A stretch of DNA of 64,000 nucleotides from Pseudoips prasinana. Its lineage: Eukaryota > Arthropoda > Insecta > Lepidoptera > Nolidae. Both the position numbers and the translations under genes were made by a program. Positions within the stretch are counted from its first letter, which is position 1; each line of letters begins with the position of its first letter. The stretch covers positions 28,057,469-28,121,468 of the forward strand of contig OX621253.1 in NCBI GenBank assembly GCA_951640165.1, in the 5' to 3' direction. The notes under the pieces are model-generated. The model had not been told where the DNA came from and made no database searches. It worked only from the letters and a program-made list of their open reading frames with translations. This document shows, piece by piece, positions 1 through 12,600 of the stretch.

Positions 1-715
1 TGATGTAACAAATCTAATCAATTTTGCAAGTTACAATTGTAGGTATGCTTTTTTTATCTTATGTTACAAACAATAATTATATAATTATAGTATTCAATAA
101 TATTGTAGGTACTCTGTAAATGCTTTGCTTTGACAAAAGATTTATCAATTGAAACTTTGATAATAAGCCCAATTAAAAGTAGGTACCTATTTATTATGAG
201 GCATGTGATACCTCTCAAAGTGAATAGTGTTAAACTCTTCATAACAATATCATTCTCCCAAAACATCTTGTTTTAAGACTATATTATTTATTAAATTATT
301 TTTTTGTAATTTCATAATGATTGATTTCTGTGTATTGTTTCATAAAAACAGCTGTTTCATCATAATAACATGTACTCAAAGTACTTGCATATTACTTGTG
401 TCTTGCATCATTTATGCAACAATTTTGTGTTTTTGAACAAGAAATGGATTTTTGATGGAAAAAACACATCCCTGGTTTTTCGTATAGCAAGAAATATATT
501 GCCATCTTTATTTGGTCATGAAAATTTATCTGATTTTTAAGATTTGATAATCACCTTCCATACTATTAAGAGACGTTTAAAAGCTCACGAGTTGCCGTGA
601 GCCGTCAATTCATAAAATGATAGGGCGTTTTAAATTGCACAACCATTTAAGAAATCAAAATTAATGATAGATATGATATGAATGTAGTAAAATATAACGC
701 ATGGTTTATACTCAC

Positions 716-823
716 ATTGATCTCGAATTTTTCTTCGGTTCGTTCAAACTTGACGCCATTGTGCTGGGAACTCTGACTTCTTCCACTATACAGGTTCAAG
801 TTAGATATATTCAATGACTCCAT
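716..823 (-). CDS. First coding exon of an unidentified gene running leftward out of the window
   Basis: Reading the minus strand, an ATG at 823 opens 36 codons (beginning MESLNISNLN and ending KFEIN) that stop exactly at a consensus donor GTGAGT (715-710) in phase 0. An in-frame stop lies just upstream of a GTG at 832, so the ATG at 823 is the likely start. The peptide is polar, rich in Ser, Asn and Glu, and has no motif I recognise. No convincing second exon is visible between 1 and 700, so the rest should lie left of the window. The start faces away from another candidate start at 922, suggesting a shared promoter. The exon is inferred from ORF plus splice signal only. Confidence 0.45.
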
Positions 824-921
824 TTCTTCCACAACTTAGGTCAACAACTTACAAAATAAAACTAGAAAATTAACACGTCGACCAATCGTGACGTGAAACA
901 CGTGGAAACAAGTGTCAGATA
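824..921. promoter_or_regulatory. Putative bidirectional promoter
   Basis: These 98 bases separate two divergent ATGs. They hold a CCAAT pentamer (882-886), a CRE-like TGACGTG (889-895) and an E-box CACGTG (899-904), and show no repeat similarity. The clustering fits a compact bidirectional promoter, but single short motifs are weak evidence. Confidence 0.35.
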
Positions 922-1325
922 ATGAAGCCGAAAATTGCAGGAAAATGTATTTTATCAAGAGAAAATAATGTTTTACTAGCAAACATCACTCTTCCCATTT
1001 ATAAAAAACACAGAATCGCAGAGGTAACACCGCCAAAACTGTACTTTAAAACGATTTCATCACATGGCATTCAAGATTCGTTCGTACCGTTTTTGACATA
1101 TTAATAAATGACTGACACTCTGACAGGAATTGCAGATTGAAGAAAGCAGTATTGCGTATTCGAACTAGAGAGTATGTAAACCTTACGCTTGAACGTAATA
1201 AAAATAACTGTAGAAATATTTTAAGGTTTGGACTAAAACTAATTATAAAAACTTTTAATAAATTATATACAAAGCAAATTTGGAAAACTATGGAAGATTT
1301 TGGCAAGAAGAAACTAATGCGCTAG
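922..1325 (+). CDS. Candidate small two-exon gene, about 115 aa, function unknown
   Basis: An ATG at 922 opens a frame to 1104. A second, highly basic frame (RIRTREYVNL through GKKKLMR) is open from about 1116 to a TAG at 1323-1325. The two join in phase if an intron runs from GTTCGT at 1080 to TTGCAG at 1135 (56 bp), giving about 115 residues. The donor is weak but has the same form as AIP1 exon 9's. A polyadenylation signal AATAAA sits at 1335-1340, ten bases past the stop, which supports a compact real gene. The product is lysine- and arginine-rich and not recognised. An alternative donor at 1022 would give a protein of about 45 aa. Confidence 0.35.
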
Positions 1326-1334
1326 TCTCAAAGT

Positions 1335-1340
1335 AATAAA
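1335..1340 (+). terminator. Polyadenylation signal AATAAA
   Basis: A canonical AATAAA lies ten bases after the stop of the candidate gene at 922-1325. The surroundings are AT-rich, so it could be chance. Confidence 0.35.
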
Positions 1341-1655
1341 ATATATATTTTTAATAAAAATAATTATTATCCTGGCAACATAATTATTATGTTATATAAA
1401 AATGTTAAAATATTATGTCGAATACGTTAAGATAACCGCAACTTAAGCATGGGATAAAGAAAGACAAAGCGCAATGTATTCAGTTTTGATACAAGGAGTA
1501 GTAAAACTTCTGGTTATTTAATATCGGTGGCATTTAAAGTAATACCTGTTATAATATTTTGTTGAAACAACACGAATTGCACTTATACTTAGTTAAATAA
1601 ATAAATATAATAAAAGGTTTAATATAATGTTTTTTGAAGCATTCTATATTAAATA

Positions 1656-1924
1656 TACAAGGTGTAACATAAATAGTAGATGTAAGTTAAGCAGTTTAAT
1701 TTGTCTATAAAACTGAACAACGTGTATTACATCAACATTCAAAATATACGAAAAAAATTATACTCCCGATTAGTCCCGATGCAATGATAACGATTAGACT
1801 TTGGAATGGGGCGCCATTTTTTTTTGTTTTTCACCATTTGGCTCATGTTTAGTGTCATGGGTAGATAACGCTCCTTAATTGAAGAGGAAGGAAGGTGAGT
1901 CCATAATTTATGTTACACCTTGTA
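1656..1924. mobile_element. MITE with TA target duplication (mariner-like ends)
   Basis: The ends are an inverted repeat of about 20 bp starting TACAAGGTGTAACATAAAT, and TA is present on both sides (1654-1655 and 1925-1926). The 269-bp interior has no ORF. TA target choice and a TACA... end fit a non-autonomous Tc1/mariner-type element. Confidence 0.6.
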
Positions 1925-4014
1925 TATATGTACATAACAAAATCTCAGTTTTCAAGCATACATTGTATTAACACAGGAACGCATTATATATTATGAATAT
2001 TAAACGTAAGATATAATAAAATATTTCAAAAGGCGTTTTAATAATTAGAGAATATTCCAGGACTGTTCCGTACAATGTATAAAGTTTTTTAGCTAAACAA
2101 TTAGGGTAGATAAAACCCAAATCCAATTAGGTAGCAACATTATTATATGACAATGTGTCAAAGCTTAAAAGGCTAAATAGGTTATGGCCTGTAAACTGGT
2201 AATAAAAAGCAATGCGTGAGCATAAATTTAACTGTAAAATTTACCCGTCCGTACCGAGCACCGCAAAATGTTGTCGCTATCAAGTGGTTAATAAAATAAT
2301 AATTATTTTTCAGCCACAAGGAAATTAATAAGGTTTAGTCATTTTGATATTTTACGTTTTGGTAGTGAAAAACTACAAGCTACGCGGGAAGCTACTTACT
2401 GAATAAATAACATTCAATAACGAGTTTTCGTATTTGGCGGCAACGCGCATAGACAAAAAGTTATTTTTTTTAAGTTTTTAAGCCAAGTTCCTAGAAGTTT
2501 GGCAGCAAAAAGTATTTTTTTGCCTGTATTGGCAGCTCTAACTGGATTTTGACATTTATATTTATTTTGGCATTATAGGCCTTACAGAATATTTCGAAAT
2601 AAGATCACACAAGCAAAAATATCTTCTTGTTATTAACGCATTCCCTTAATGATTTTTTATCTACAAGTGATTAAAAAAGTACCTAATTGTAAGAAGAGAA
2701 GTAAAAGTTTTAAGATTTTCCAAAATATATTGTATCCATTATATACTATAATCTTGAAAGTGTATAGGACTATGACTGTATATAGACTGTATGGTATGTC
2801 TTTGTTACTATAGAAGGTGAGTAGGCCTCTATTGTGGGACGCAACCCGCATCGACTTTCTTGCGCCATACCATCTCCCCTACGCGTTCGATTCTGTAGGT
2901 GCCGTATCTGCATTGACGGAGGCCCTTACGCGTTGAAAATACCCAACCTCATTGTAGGTTATGTGTTTGAGTCGTTGGGGTGAAAAATTTGGTCCATGGG
3001 GTCTTCTTTCAGGATGATATCATTTCAAACGGATAAATCAGCTTTCTGTGCCCATGTTTTGACAACGGTAACGAGGATTTTCTGTCGCCATTTAGTTTTA
3101 GTTTAATCTAGACTTATGTAGGTTAAGTACATTAAACCTAAATCACTTTTGCTTGTGTTGTTATAGTTGAATACCTTGTAAGCTTTTTCTTTATTTTATT
3201 AGGCTGTATATCTGTGTCCCATTGCTGAGCACAGATCTTTCCCCATTTCAGGCCAGTTGTTACAAAACGAGTTCAGGTCATCATACCATCTCCGTTTGGG
3301 CCTACCACATTGACGTCGGTAGTGGTTGATAATGATCTGCACCCATCTCTGGTCTGGGTGCATAGGTAAACATGTCTAGCCCTGGTTTTAATATTGTAAA
3401 TGTCTATATAACTGTATGTTTTTATTTATTTATTACGAAAACCAACAATGTTACAGATAATAACACCAATTAAAAGATACAATATAATGGAAAGGCCAAT
3501 GACAGGTTTTCCTTAGTATAACATTGGAAGTGAATTTGGCTAATAAACGCCTAAAAATATCATACCGACAATAATTGATTTCAAGTCTTTAGCGGACATC
3601 GATGTGGTGAGATATATCTTAATCAAAAACGCTGCATACTAGTATATTAAACAATGCATTAAGTATTAATTGGTGGAAATTAAGTGATATACATCGATGT
3701 CCACATAATGATATTAAATTTAAATCTTATATTAGGTGTACATACTATATTATAATTTAACAATATACATCCAAATGTAAAACATATATATTTATTTCAA
3801 ATATGACTCTTAGACTTCAGTTGTTTGTCTTGTATAATGCTTATAATTTATGACCTAAAAGTTTTTTAACAAGAAAAATAACAATTGCATTGAAAGTAGT
3901 GTTATGTGCATGAGAAATTCTTGTAAGCACACAATTTTGAGCATAATTCGTAGTATGATGGGGTACGTACAACATTGAATAGTGACGACTTCGTCGGAGA
4001 GGTGTGTTAAATGT
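1925..4014. other. Intergenic AT-rich DNA, no gene seen
   Basis: I find no supported coding exon. About 2880-3380 is less AT-rich and has the look of old LINE remnant sequence, but I cannot anchor it to a recognisable protein. Confidence 0.4.
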
Positions 4015-4135
4015 TACTTGATCGGGTCCCTGGAAACCGCTGGAACGAAAAGTGCAAGACTGGCAGTTGTGGAGATATTTAGGAGAGGCCTTTGTCCAGC
4101 AGTGGACGTGTTTCGGCTGATATAATGATGATTTT
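4015..4135 (+). mobile_element. RTE-type LINE 3' end fragment
   Basis: The stretch carries the 3' signature seen repeatedly in this window: the coding end resembling [13 protein letters not shown], then GGCTGATAT and ATGATGAT tail repeats. It is 5'-truncated and diverged. Confidence 0.6.
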
Positions 4136-4191
4136 AGTTCAATTCTAAATGCACTGGGATGTCAAATTACCGTGCGCTCAATGTGCCGTAA

Positions 4192-4812
4192 ACTGGTGTT
4201 TGGAAAGAGCAGCACCAATTAGATGACAGTTTAATTATAGATAACAAGTTTAATTGGAGCTATCACATAGAACGAGTTTGTGATAAACTACGGCAATTTC
4301 TAGCAAATATCGGAATACTGCAGAACCGAATACCGTTCAAAGTGAAGCTTATGCTTTATTATGCATTGGCGGAATCGTATATACAGTATGGACTTACTAG
4401 TTATGGCCGTACCTATAGATCTTACCTAGAGGAAATATATAAACTCCAAGTAAGAATTCTAAAAAAAATTGTCTCACCCAAAATAAAACAACCATATTAC
4501 AACAATGAAAACAATCTTTTCAAACACTGCAAAGTTCTACCAGTACACACCAAAGTTAACTTTTTATTATTAAAAGATCAATTTTTTAATGAGTCTTTAC
4601 AAAACTTAATCGAACATCCTGTACGCACCAGGGCTATTTCTTCGCGCCGGCTTCCTACGCAGCGCGCCAATAACATTTACGGCGAGCGCACAATCGGTTT
4701 CGTTGTCCCACGACTCATTAACAGCTTGCTCTCAGATCTTTGTAGTCATTTAACAATTACAAATATTAAAAGTCAACTAAAGAAATATTTTCTGGCTTCC
4801 ATCGAAAGATGA
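4192..4812 (+). pseudogene. C-terminal fragment of a non-LTR retrotransposon reverse transcriptase
   Basis: An open frame of about 207 codons begins right after a stop at 4189 and ends at a TGA at 4810-4812. It reads FNWSYHIERVCDKLR, then LMLYYALAESYIQYGL and, near the end, VPRLINSLLS with a KKYF tail. This is the usual order at the end of jockey/CR1-like RT proteins (wall-to-wall HI..VC.KL, YYAL.ES...YG, and the terminal 'thumb' region). The catalytic core is missing, so it is a 5'-truncated copy. A 3' UTR runs to an (AAT)n tail near 5020. Family level is inferred from motifs only. Confidence 0.75.
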
Positions 4813-5022
4813 TCTTTATGAAAACATTGAGATGTATTTTGTTAAATTTAAGTTTTGCATATATGTATTATTTGTGTATATTACGAGTATGTAGTTAGTA
4901 AGTAAATTAGATTTAGGAGACTCATTATAGCACACCGGTTTAAACCTCAGTGGTTTTTTGGATGCTATTAAGATAGTGATTGTAATGTATATTCCTTGTA
5001 AATAATAATAATAATAAAAAAA
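4813..5022 (+). mobile_element. 3' UTR and AAT-repeat tail of the LINE fragment
   Basis: Non-coding sequence follows the RT fragment's stop and ends in AATAATAATAATAAAAAAA, a simple-repeat tail typical of some non-LTR elements. Confidence 0.5.
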
Positions 5023-5600
5023 TGATATTAAACTAATGTATTACCATCAGGATTATTTAATGTATTCCAAAACATTTAGAATATATTATGATTTGTTAAC
5101 GCTAAGTCACAGCGTACGTCCAATTATCCAATATTCAACCATCCCTATAACTCAGAGGGTTACATACATACATATAAATTGATGTATAATTAGGGTGAAC
5201 TATGTAGTGTTTAAGAAAGATGCCGGATATTAAAAGAGATTAAAAGATGCACTGTAGTAATTAAGTACATATGATATCTGTTGATAGTTACAATATGATT
5301 AATTTTTACAAACAACTTATTAGTTGATATTTAGTATAATATATAGAGTAAAGTAGGTTTAAGTAGTAGAATAAGAGCGATTCTCGTCGTTAAACAATTT
5401 AGTTTGGCGAGTTAAAAAATGTATTAGACCTAAGTTACTATTTAATTACGTAAATAATTTATATATATATATAATTCCGCACATGTTGCAGATAATAGCG
5501 TTGCTTTCAACCTAATTACTAATGCGTTATAGAATGATAATACGGCTTCTGTGCTATTAAGGTCCCGTGTTTCACGTATTATAAAGCCTAGACTTCTAAG
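5023..5600. other. Intergenic AT-rich DNA, nothing recognised
   Basis: There is no supported ORF, no inverted repeat of note and no copy of the local repeat families. Confidence 0.4.
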
Positions 5601-5782
5601 TGACTGCACGTGTGGCGCAGCAGCTAAGACCTCGCCACTTCGTATCGCGCCGTACAACTATTTGTGTGACCCATAAATAGTTGTTCTGAGTCTAATTTAT
5701 GTCCATCTATTATATGTTTATAAAGTACCCCGTGACACAGGAATTAGATTCCTAAGTGTGGGCGTCGTCTTACCTTTTTAAT
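5601..5782 (+). mobile_element. SINE family A copy (tRNA-headed), degenerate
   Basis: The head begins GACTGCACGTGTGGCGCAGC (A-box-like). The central block ACTATTTGTGTGACCCATAAA, written here in part, is followed by the GTTCTGAGTCT block and the GTAAAGTACCCCG 3' region. The B box is damaged. The family recurs at 9727, 22263, 24240, 29637, 36158 and 36800. Confidence 0.7.
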
Positions 5783-6499
5783 AAAGTGTTCAATATGACT
5801 ACGTAAAGTCAGGAACGGAATAGTTACACCCTTCATATTGTATTTATATGCGAGAGGTGTACCTTTCTGGGTCTTTATGTTATGCTAAACGTTTTAGATT
5901 TAGTTTTGCTTTGGGTCCATTGTCATGACACCAGTAGATCGAGAGAGATCTATAAATTAACATATTTATGGTGAAAATTTAATAACTTTTGAACCCATTT
6001 TTTTTTGTTTAAACATAAAATAACTGACACATTTTACTCATTACGTGACACTTTTATAAGAGAGAAAGTTTTGTAACGGCCCGTTATGAATGAGAAATAT
6101 AGGAAGATATGTTTTTAATACAGCCTCGAGCGATTTAGAAGATAAAAGTATTGGTTTTACTAATGCACATGGGCTAGATTTAATCTTATGAGGAAATATA
6201 TAATATAATTTTTTCTTAACGTGTTAAGCTACTGTTAACAAAATTTGAGCTGGCAACACTAATTACCAAACTAATAAAAAAAATTTTTACTAAAAGAAAA
6301 TATTTATTTTCGAAATTATAGTAAAACCAGAATGGAGAATGATTAGAAAAATATTATTTAATACTTAGAACATTTATTTGATATTAAATTATGAATGTTA
6401 TTCCTGTGCCCATATATGGTAATATCAATGAGCAACCAGCTTGCCAACATCACAACAAAAAAATACTATACGTCATTTTTTGGTTGGGCTATGGGGCAT

Positions 6500-6600
6500 A
6501 GCGGCTGACTGTGTTTCTATTAAAATAAGTAAAAGTACTGCGAGCGTATTAGTTTAAGCATTTTAAACGTAGTGTTTAGTTAGCAAAGTGTGTTATCAAA
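6500..6600 (+). promoter_or_regulatory. Likely AIP1 promoter/5' UTR region
   Basis: This non-repetitive stretch lies directly before the AIP1 ATG at 6601. There is no clear TATA box. The sequence before the ATG (ATCAAAATG) is a good insect start context. The transcription start cannot be placed from sequence alone, and an upstream non-coding exon is possible. Confidence 0.3.
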
Positions 6601-6616
6601 ATGTCTTATTCTAATA
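6601..6616 (+). CDS. flr: AIP1 exon 1 (coding part)
   Basis: Sixteen coding bases encode MSYSN plus one base of Lys6, followed by the consensus donor GTAAGT. The short first exon is supported by phase agreement with exon 2 and a plausible 122-bp intron. Confidence 0.85.
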
Positions 6617-9600
6617 GTAAGTTCTAGTTATGTTCTTCTGGGGGCAGCATGGTTGCTCTCATCGTCAGTTTTGCTCGGTCGTATGTGTTGGAAATTGTGG
6701 TTGAATTGTGCATTTATGGTGTGGTTTTGTGTCCTCAGAGTATACTTGGGCAGCTCTGCCTAGGACCCAGAGAGGTACACCTCTCGTATTAGGTGGAGAC
6801 CCAAAAGGAAAGAATTTCTTGTATACGAACGGAAATTCGGTTATCATCAGGAATATTGAGGATCCAACGATAGCGGACGTATATACGGAGCATTCGTGTC
6901 AAGTGAACGTCGCTAAATATTCTCCGAGTGGCTTCTACATTTCATCGGGAGGTAAGGATACAAATTTTTATGTTAATTTTGATATGTGTGTAGATAACAG
7001 CAATTATCTTGATCTAGAAAGTTTTCAGCCGTCCTCATAAACAAAATGTACTAGGTTTTATATTTGTTATGTTATAGCTATATTCAGTCGCATTCAAATC
7101 CTTTTTATTGAGTGTTCAAAAGTACTGAAGACCCAGTTGTGTTACAGTATTTGATCATCTGTATTTGAAAACTAATTGCAAATGTTTCTAAATTTCTATA
7201 GTTTCTTATTAGATCTTGTGTGTGTTTACAATCCAGTCTAACTTAAGTCTAAGTGTTTACATCATTATTTAATGGCTATCTTGTTCATTTTGTATTCAGA
7301 TATGATTTCTTATTCTAGGCTTGTGATATTTGCAATATAAACATGCGTAATGCTTAAACAAGGACCTTCTACACTATCTATGGCATTTTTGGCTCAAGGG
7401 TCCTGCCTTTAGGGACGTGACCTTTAGGGCATAAGTATTAAACAAAATCTCAAGAGCCAAGGCTACAGAAGACCACCATCATCTTTTTTTATTTGAGTCA
7501 TATTTCCTATCTCTAAGCTTTAAGTGCTTGGTGACAATAAAATTTTTAACCACATTAGTGGTCTCCCATTTACAGACTGACCATGCATGTAGGTATGCAT
7601 GGTCAGTCTGTAAATGGGAGACCACTAATGTGGTTAAAAATTTTAACATTATCATAGTTCAGAGGGAGTGTTAAATTAGTGGTCCCAGGTGTTGTTGTTA
7701 GATGACAGTTCTCATGCCATGTTTGAGGCCCACTTTGTGGCTTATATAATTGTGACTAGGGTGAGTACTGCTAATATGATAAAGTTCTTTTCTGTTTGAG
7801 TTGTTGTGTCATATACACATGTATTTAAACTATATTTACTATTAGAAGATATCTTATGCCTAGATATACCATTTGTAATAAGAATTATCACTTGACATGG
7901 ATGTATTTAGATATTATTTCGTTTTGCAATAGAAGACAACCTTCCCCAGTTTCCCCTAAGTTTTTAATTTTGTGTAAAAGTTTTGTTATGCCTGCTTGTC
8001 ACAGTGTGGCCATGTATCACAATTTTGTTGACAATAACATAACAATCCACTCACCGGCCTAAACGTCTCACAAACAATCTGCTAAAGGCTCCAGAGCCTA
8101 AACCATGAACCATAAATAAAATACATTTATAATTCTGATCAATGCCAAAGATTCTCTAGACACTGGGCAGCAGTGTCACTCTGTGAATATTGTGATTATC
8201 TACCTGTCTGCAAAACTTTGTGGTTGCCAAAAGGCATAACATCTCATTCTTGTGAGGGCTCTGGTTCAGCAGTGGACATCATTTGGTGGACATGATGATG
8301 ATTATGATTGTTGTGTAACCTCACACCAGTCCTTTGCCACTTGCCACTTTCAATGAGACTGAGTAGATTAAAGGGCCCAATCAGTATGGGTCAATTTCTC
8401 TATGCACTCTTGTGCAGCAGAAAATATCCCATTTAACGGACTTGTCTATGTTGGTAATACTTGAATGTTGGTCAACAATTTAAAAATTTAGCAAAATTAA
8501 TTCAGTTTAAACCACTTTTTTCACTTTCATTTTTATTAAGTTTACTTTTTACTTTCACTTACAAATGTAAATTTTAAGAAACTAGGTATATAAAATGATA
8601 TGGACTAGGAACTTTCACTTTATGGCTTTTAAAATGTTAATAACTTTTTGGTGTTTAGCAAAGTAAGAGTTAGAGCAGGTTTCAGAACTGGCAATTTAAT
8701 CCATTCTTATATCTTAAATAAAAAAACATTCCTCTAGGTTAGGTAGTAGGTCTTTGATCAAAACCTTACAAAGAGCAAAATGTAAAAGTGGTGGGAATTC
8801 TATTCTATGATAATAGTAATGTAGTCATTGCTCCTGATTTTATCTTTTGCACCAATAAAATAATTTAAACTGTGCTACATCTCTCTTTGATTCGCTTGCA
8901 GGTAGATGTTCTCATCACCCTTAATTGATTGGTGAGGATTAAAAAAATTAACCAAAGGTATTCAAAACTTGTACATAGAGAAAAAAATTATGGAACTAAA
9001 ACCATTTTATTTTCCATATAAAGCTTTTCTTACAGTAGCAATCTCCAATAGATATTATTATGTATTACCTCCAATATATATGTGTGTGTTCATGCTCAAG
9101 CTTGAGCCGCGCACTGAGTTCGGCGCTCGGAATAGCCTTTTCACTAAAACGCTTGCGCCTCTGCTCGAGCTTTTAGCCGTCTTACTCGAGAACCCGACTT
9201 GAGCGTTCAGAAACAACTCGAGCGTCGACTCAAGCTGTATCTCATGAACTGTGAAAGTTAGACTGTTGAAATTTTCGCACATTATACTAATATTTAAGGG
9301 GGCTCCCATACAACAAACGTGAATATTTTGCTCTTTTATAGATAATGCTACGGAACCCTTCGTGCGCGATTCCGACTCGCACTTGGCCGGTTGTTATTTA
9401 CTTATTGTTGTTCATATCTCCTTAACTTTCAATCTACTGTAAAATTTGTATAACAGTTATCACAGTATTTATTTCACCAACTGATAAAACATTATGAATC
9501 ATATTTTTATTTACACACACACATAACTATGATTCATATGAGTTGTATTAATATAGATTTGTCTCTCTACCTTGAAGGTTGTAAGGGTGGCTATACTATA

Positions 9601-12600
9601 ACCTAAATTGACTGTTCTGTATAAAGGTATTAGAGAAAGATGAGAGTGTCATGTAATGGTATTCCACATTGTAAACGATTTTGCCAATGTCAAATGAGAA
9701 TTAACATTTGGATGGGGTTTTTAATGGCTGCACGAGTAGTGCAGTGGTTAAGGTGTACTTCGGTGGTTGGGGTTCGAGTCCCGCGCATGACGACTATTTG
9801 TGTTACCCATAAATTGTCGTTCTGAATCTCGATGTGATTTGTTCATGAATTGCATGTTTGTAAAGTACCCGCGATACAAGGACTAAATTACGCGTTGTCA
9901 TTTTATAATGAAAACATGAAATATATTAGCTGTGCCCCGCGGTTTTACCCGCGTTAAACTTAATAAATTATAGCCCATGTGTTATTCGGATATATAAGCT
10001 ATATTACTACAAAGTTTCATCAAAATCCATCAGGTAGTTTTTGCGTGAAAGAGTAACAAATATGTGTATAACTCACAAACTTTCGCCTTTATAATATTAG
10101 TGTGATAAACTATTCACTTCGGAATATCCTAAGAGCATTAAATTAGATATCTGTGGGAATATCTAAGCAGGGTGAAAAGGGATCCAGCAAATATGTGACA
10201 AAAACTGGGCCAATGTATGGTAATTTTCCCTGTATCGATTCAGCTCTGGATTCCTATTGAGCACGTTTTTATGTACAGGTGACACATGTGGAGTAATTAT
10301 AAGTCGTCTTTCCATACCCCCATTTCTCTTACTATTGCTAATAATTAACGTTCAGCACTTATTCAGCCTTGTCTAGAAGAAGAGAACTGCTCATAATCTG
10401 ACTTATATTTGTGGTATCATGTTGACGAGTAGATCTTGTTCAACCGTAGGTAATAAGTTTTAGGTTTAAATCGCTGGTCGTGTCAAAAAATAGTATTAAG
10501 TGTCTTCTGTTGGGAACATTTTCAGTATCAGCTCGGACTCAAGATGTTAGCGGTGTTAGAACCCGTGACCTCTTCCCGGTCAGGTCCGCTGGCTAGCCGT
10601 CCCATCGTATCATGAGAGTGGGGCGAGGGATAGAATGTTTTGTCCCATACTCCATTGAATCTGACATTACTCTGCCTGACTGACCATTAAGAGTGTTCTA
10701 TTTTAGTCGATAATATGTTCCTATATGTTCTTTAGGGGAGGCCTTTGGCCAGCAGTGGACGTCTTTCGGCTGATATGATGATGATGATGATGATGTTCCT
10801 ATAAATAAACTTTATCAGAAAAAATGTAATAAAGATATGTAATAAAACTGACTTAGTAGATCAAATGGCGACAGTAATATTGGTACAGACACCAGCATAT
10901 CAAGCTACCCCAATCTGTCAAATTTCCCCAATTGAAAGTGAACCTTATGCTTTTGTGATAAAGTTGAAAATCTATAAAAGAAATTGGGAGATTGGGGTAG
11001 CTGGATGAGCTGGCTTCTATACAAATAACATTAATAAATCATTTAAATTTGCGCCTAATTGTTTGAAGACTAGTTGAGTGTTCGCCATTAGGTAATGGAA
11101 AAAGTAATAACCTTGAGGTTGAAGAACTTTGACAGATGTGACGCGGAGTCTTCCCGGTCGTTGCCAAGGTCGGCTCTAGTATTTTCTTTGCTTTCTCAGG
11201 TCATTAACTCGGCATGTCTCGGCGGCTTTGCTGGTCTAGCAGTAGCGGTTTCAAACGCAAATTCTTCTGGGTTTAAATCTTAATTTGGGTCAAATAGTTT
11301 TATGAGATTTTTCTATCGAGATTTTTTTTTAGTAGCAGACCGCAGTCGCGCTTCGTAGAGCATGTAAAGCCGATAGTTATTCTCTTGATCTTTCCGGTCG
11401 TCCTACACTGCGGATTATATAAAGAATAGAGTTGCGTATGCACTTAAAGAGTGCACTCTACAGATTTTTTGATAAAGCTTTTTCTGTCCAAGCAGCTCGG
11501 CTATTTAATTTACTTCTTGTAGAGATTAGACGTGCACAAACTCTGACTTCTTTCAAAATTTCTTTAAAAAACACTTTTTATCGCTTTAAATTATCTTCAT
11601 AATTTGTCTTTTTTTCCTTTAACTGCTTTTCGTAACCTCCTTTTTCAAAACTCCTAAATTGAATAGATGCATAATATTTTGTATGTATAGTATAGGTATT
11701 ATTTATTATAGTATAGTATTATTAGTATTTAGAATATAAGTATGTTTATGTAAATTGTATATAAGTACATAACTTTCAATATTTGACTGTACACTACAAC
11801 TATCGCCTTTTCTGTCTTACTTTTTCCTTGTCCACCCAATGGTTGTCTGGAAGAGATTGCTACAAAGCGATAAGACCGCCGATTGTACCTGTATTTGCTT
11901 ATTTGTAGGTCATATATTGTTGTAGTGTACTATTTCTATCTATCTACACCCGGTAGGGGTCCTCATCAGGAGCTGTTAGATGGTTTTTCTTATAATTACA
12001 ATGTTGCCCACCAGTCGCAAACTGTCTGATAGTATGTTTGAAAAGAGAGTTGTGTTGAAATGCAATCTTGCCTTAAAAACAATATTCTATGCAGTCATTT
12101 CAAATAAAAACATTTGTATGTTTTATGTATATGCATACATTCCATCATCATATCAGCCATCAAAAGCCAAATCGCCCAAAGATCTCGTCACAACTGTTGG
12201 TCTTGCGCTACCCGCATCGCGCGGCTTCCAGCGAAAAATCACATTTCACAATCACATCTATTACTTTAAAATGATTGAAAATTGATTCCTTGTTAATTCG
12301 CAACTATGGCAATTGACAGTTAGAATTTATATCGTTTAGTTGTGTAAGTGACGAATCACAATTAATTAATTGTAAATCTTTAGTGATCTCCAATTTAATA
12401 TTTCTAAACACTGACTATTTGGCCGAAATCGATAATTATGTTTCAAGAGTTTGAAGAAATCCTTAGTAAACAAACTCGATAAATTTCTCCTAGGCTTTTT
12501 GTAATGTTTAGTTCTTTCTTTAAATAGATACTGTGGTAGGCGCCGCACCTATGTGAAACGAGTGCCAAATGATTAGCCATGGATAGCAAATGGCACAAAT

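Noticed and set aside
1046..1306. 86-codon minus-strand ORF
   Set aside because: It is antisense to the better-supported small gene and has no signals of its own.
4342..4812. Host gene of 156 aa
   Set aside because: The sequence is the C-terminus of a non-LTR reverse transcriptase, followed by a simple-repeat tail.
7538..7645. microRNA precursor
   Set aside because: The stem is perfectly paired over 51 bp, with none of the mismatches and bulges of a typical pre-miRNA; a recent inverted duplication is more likely.
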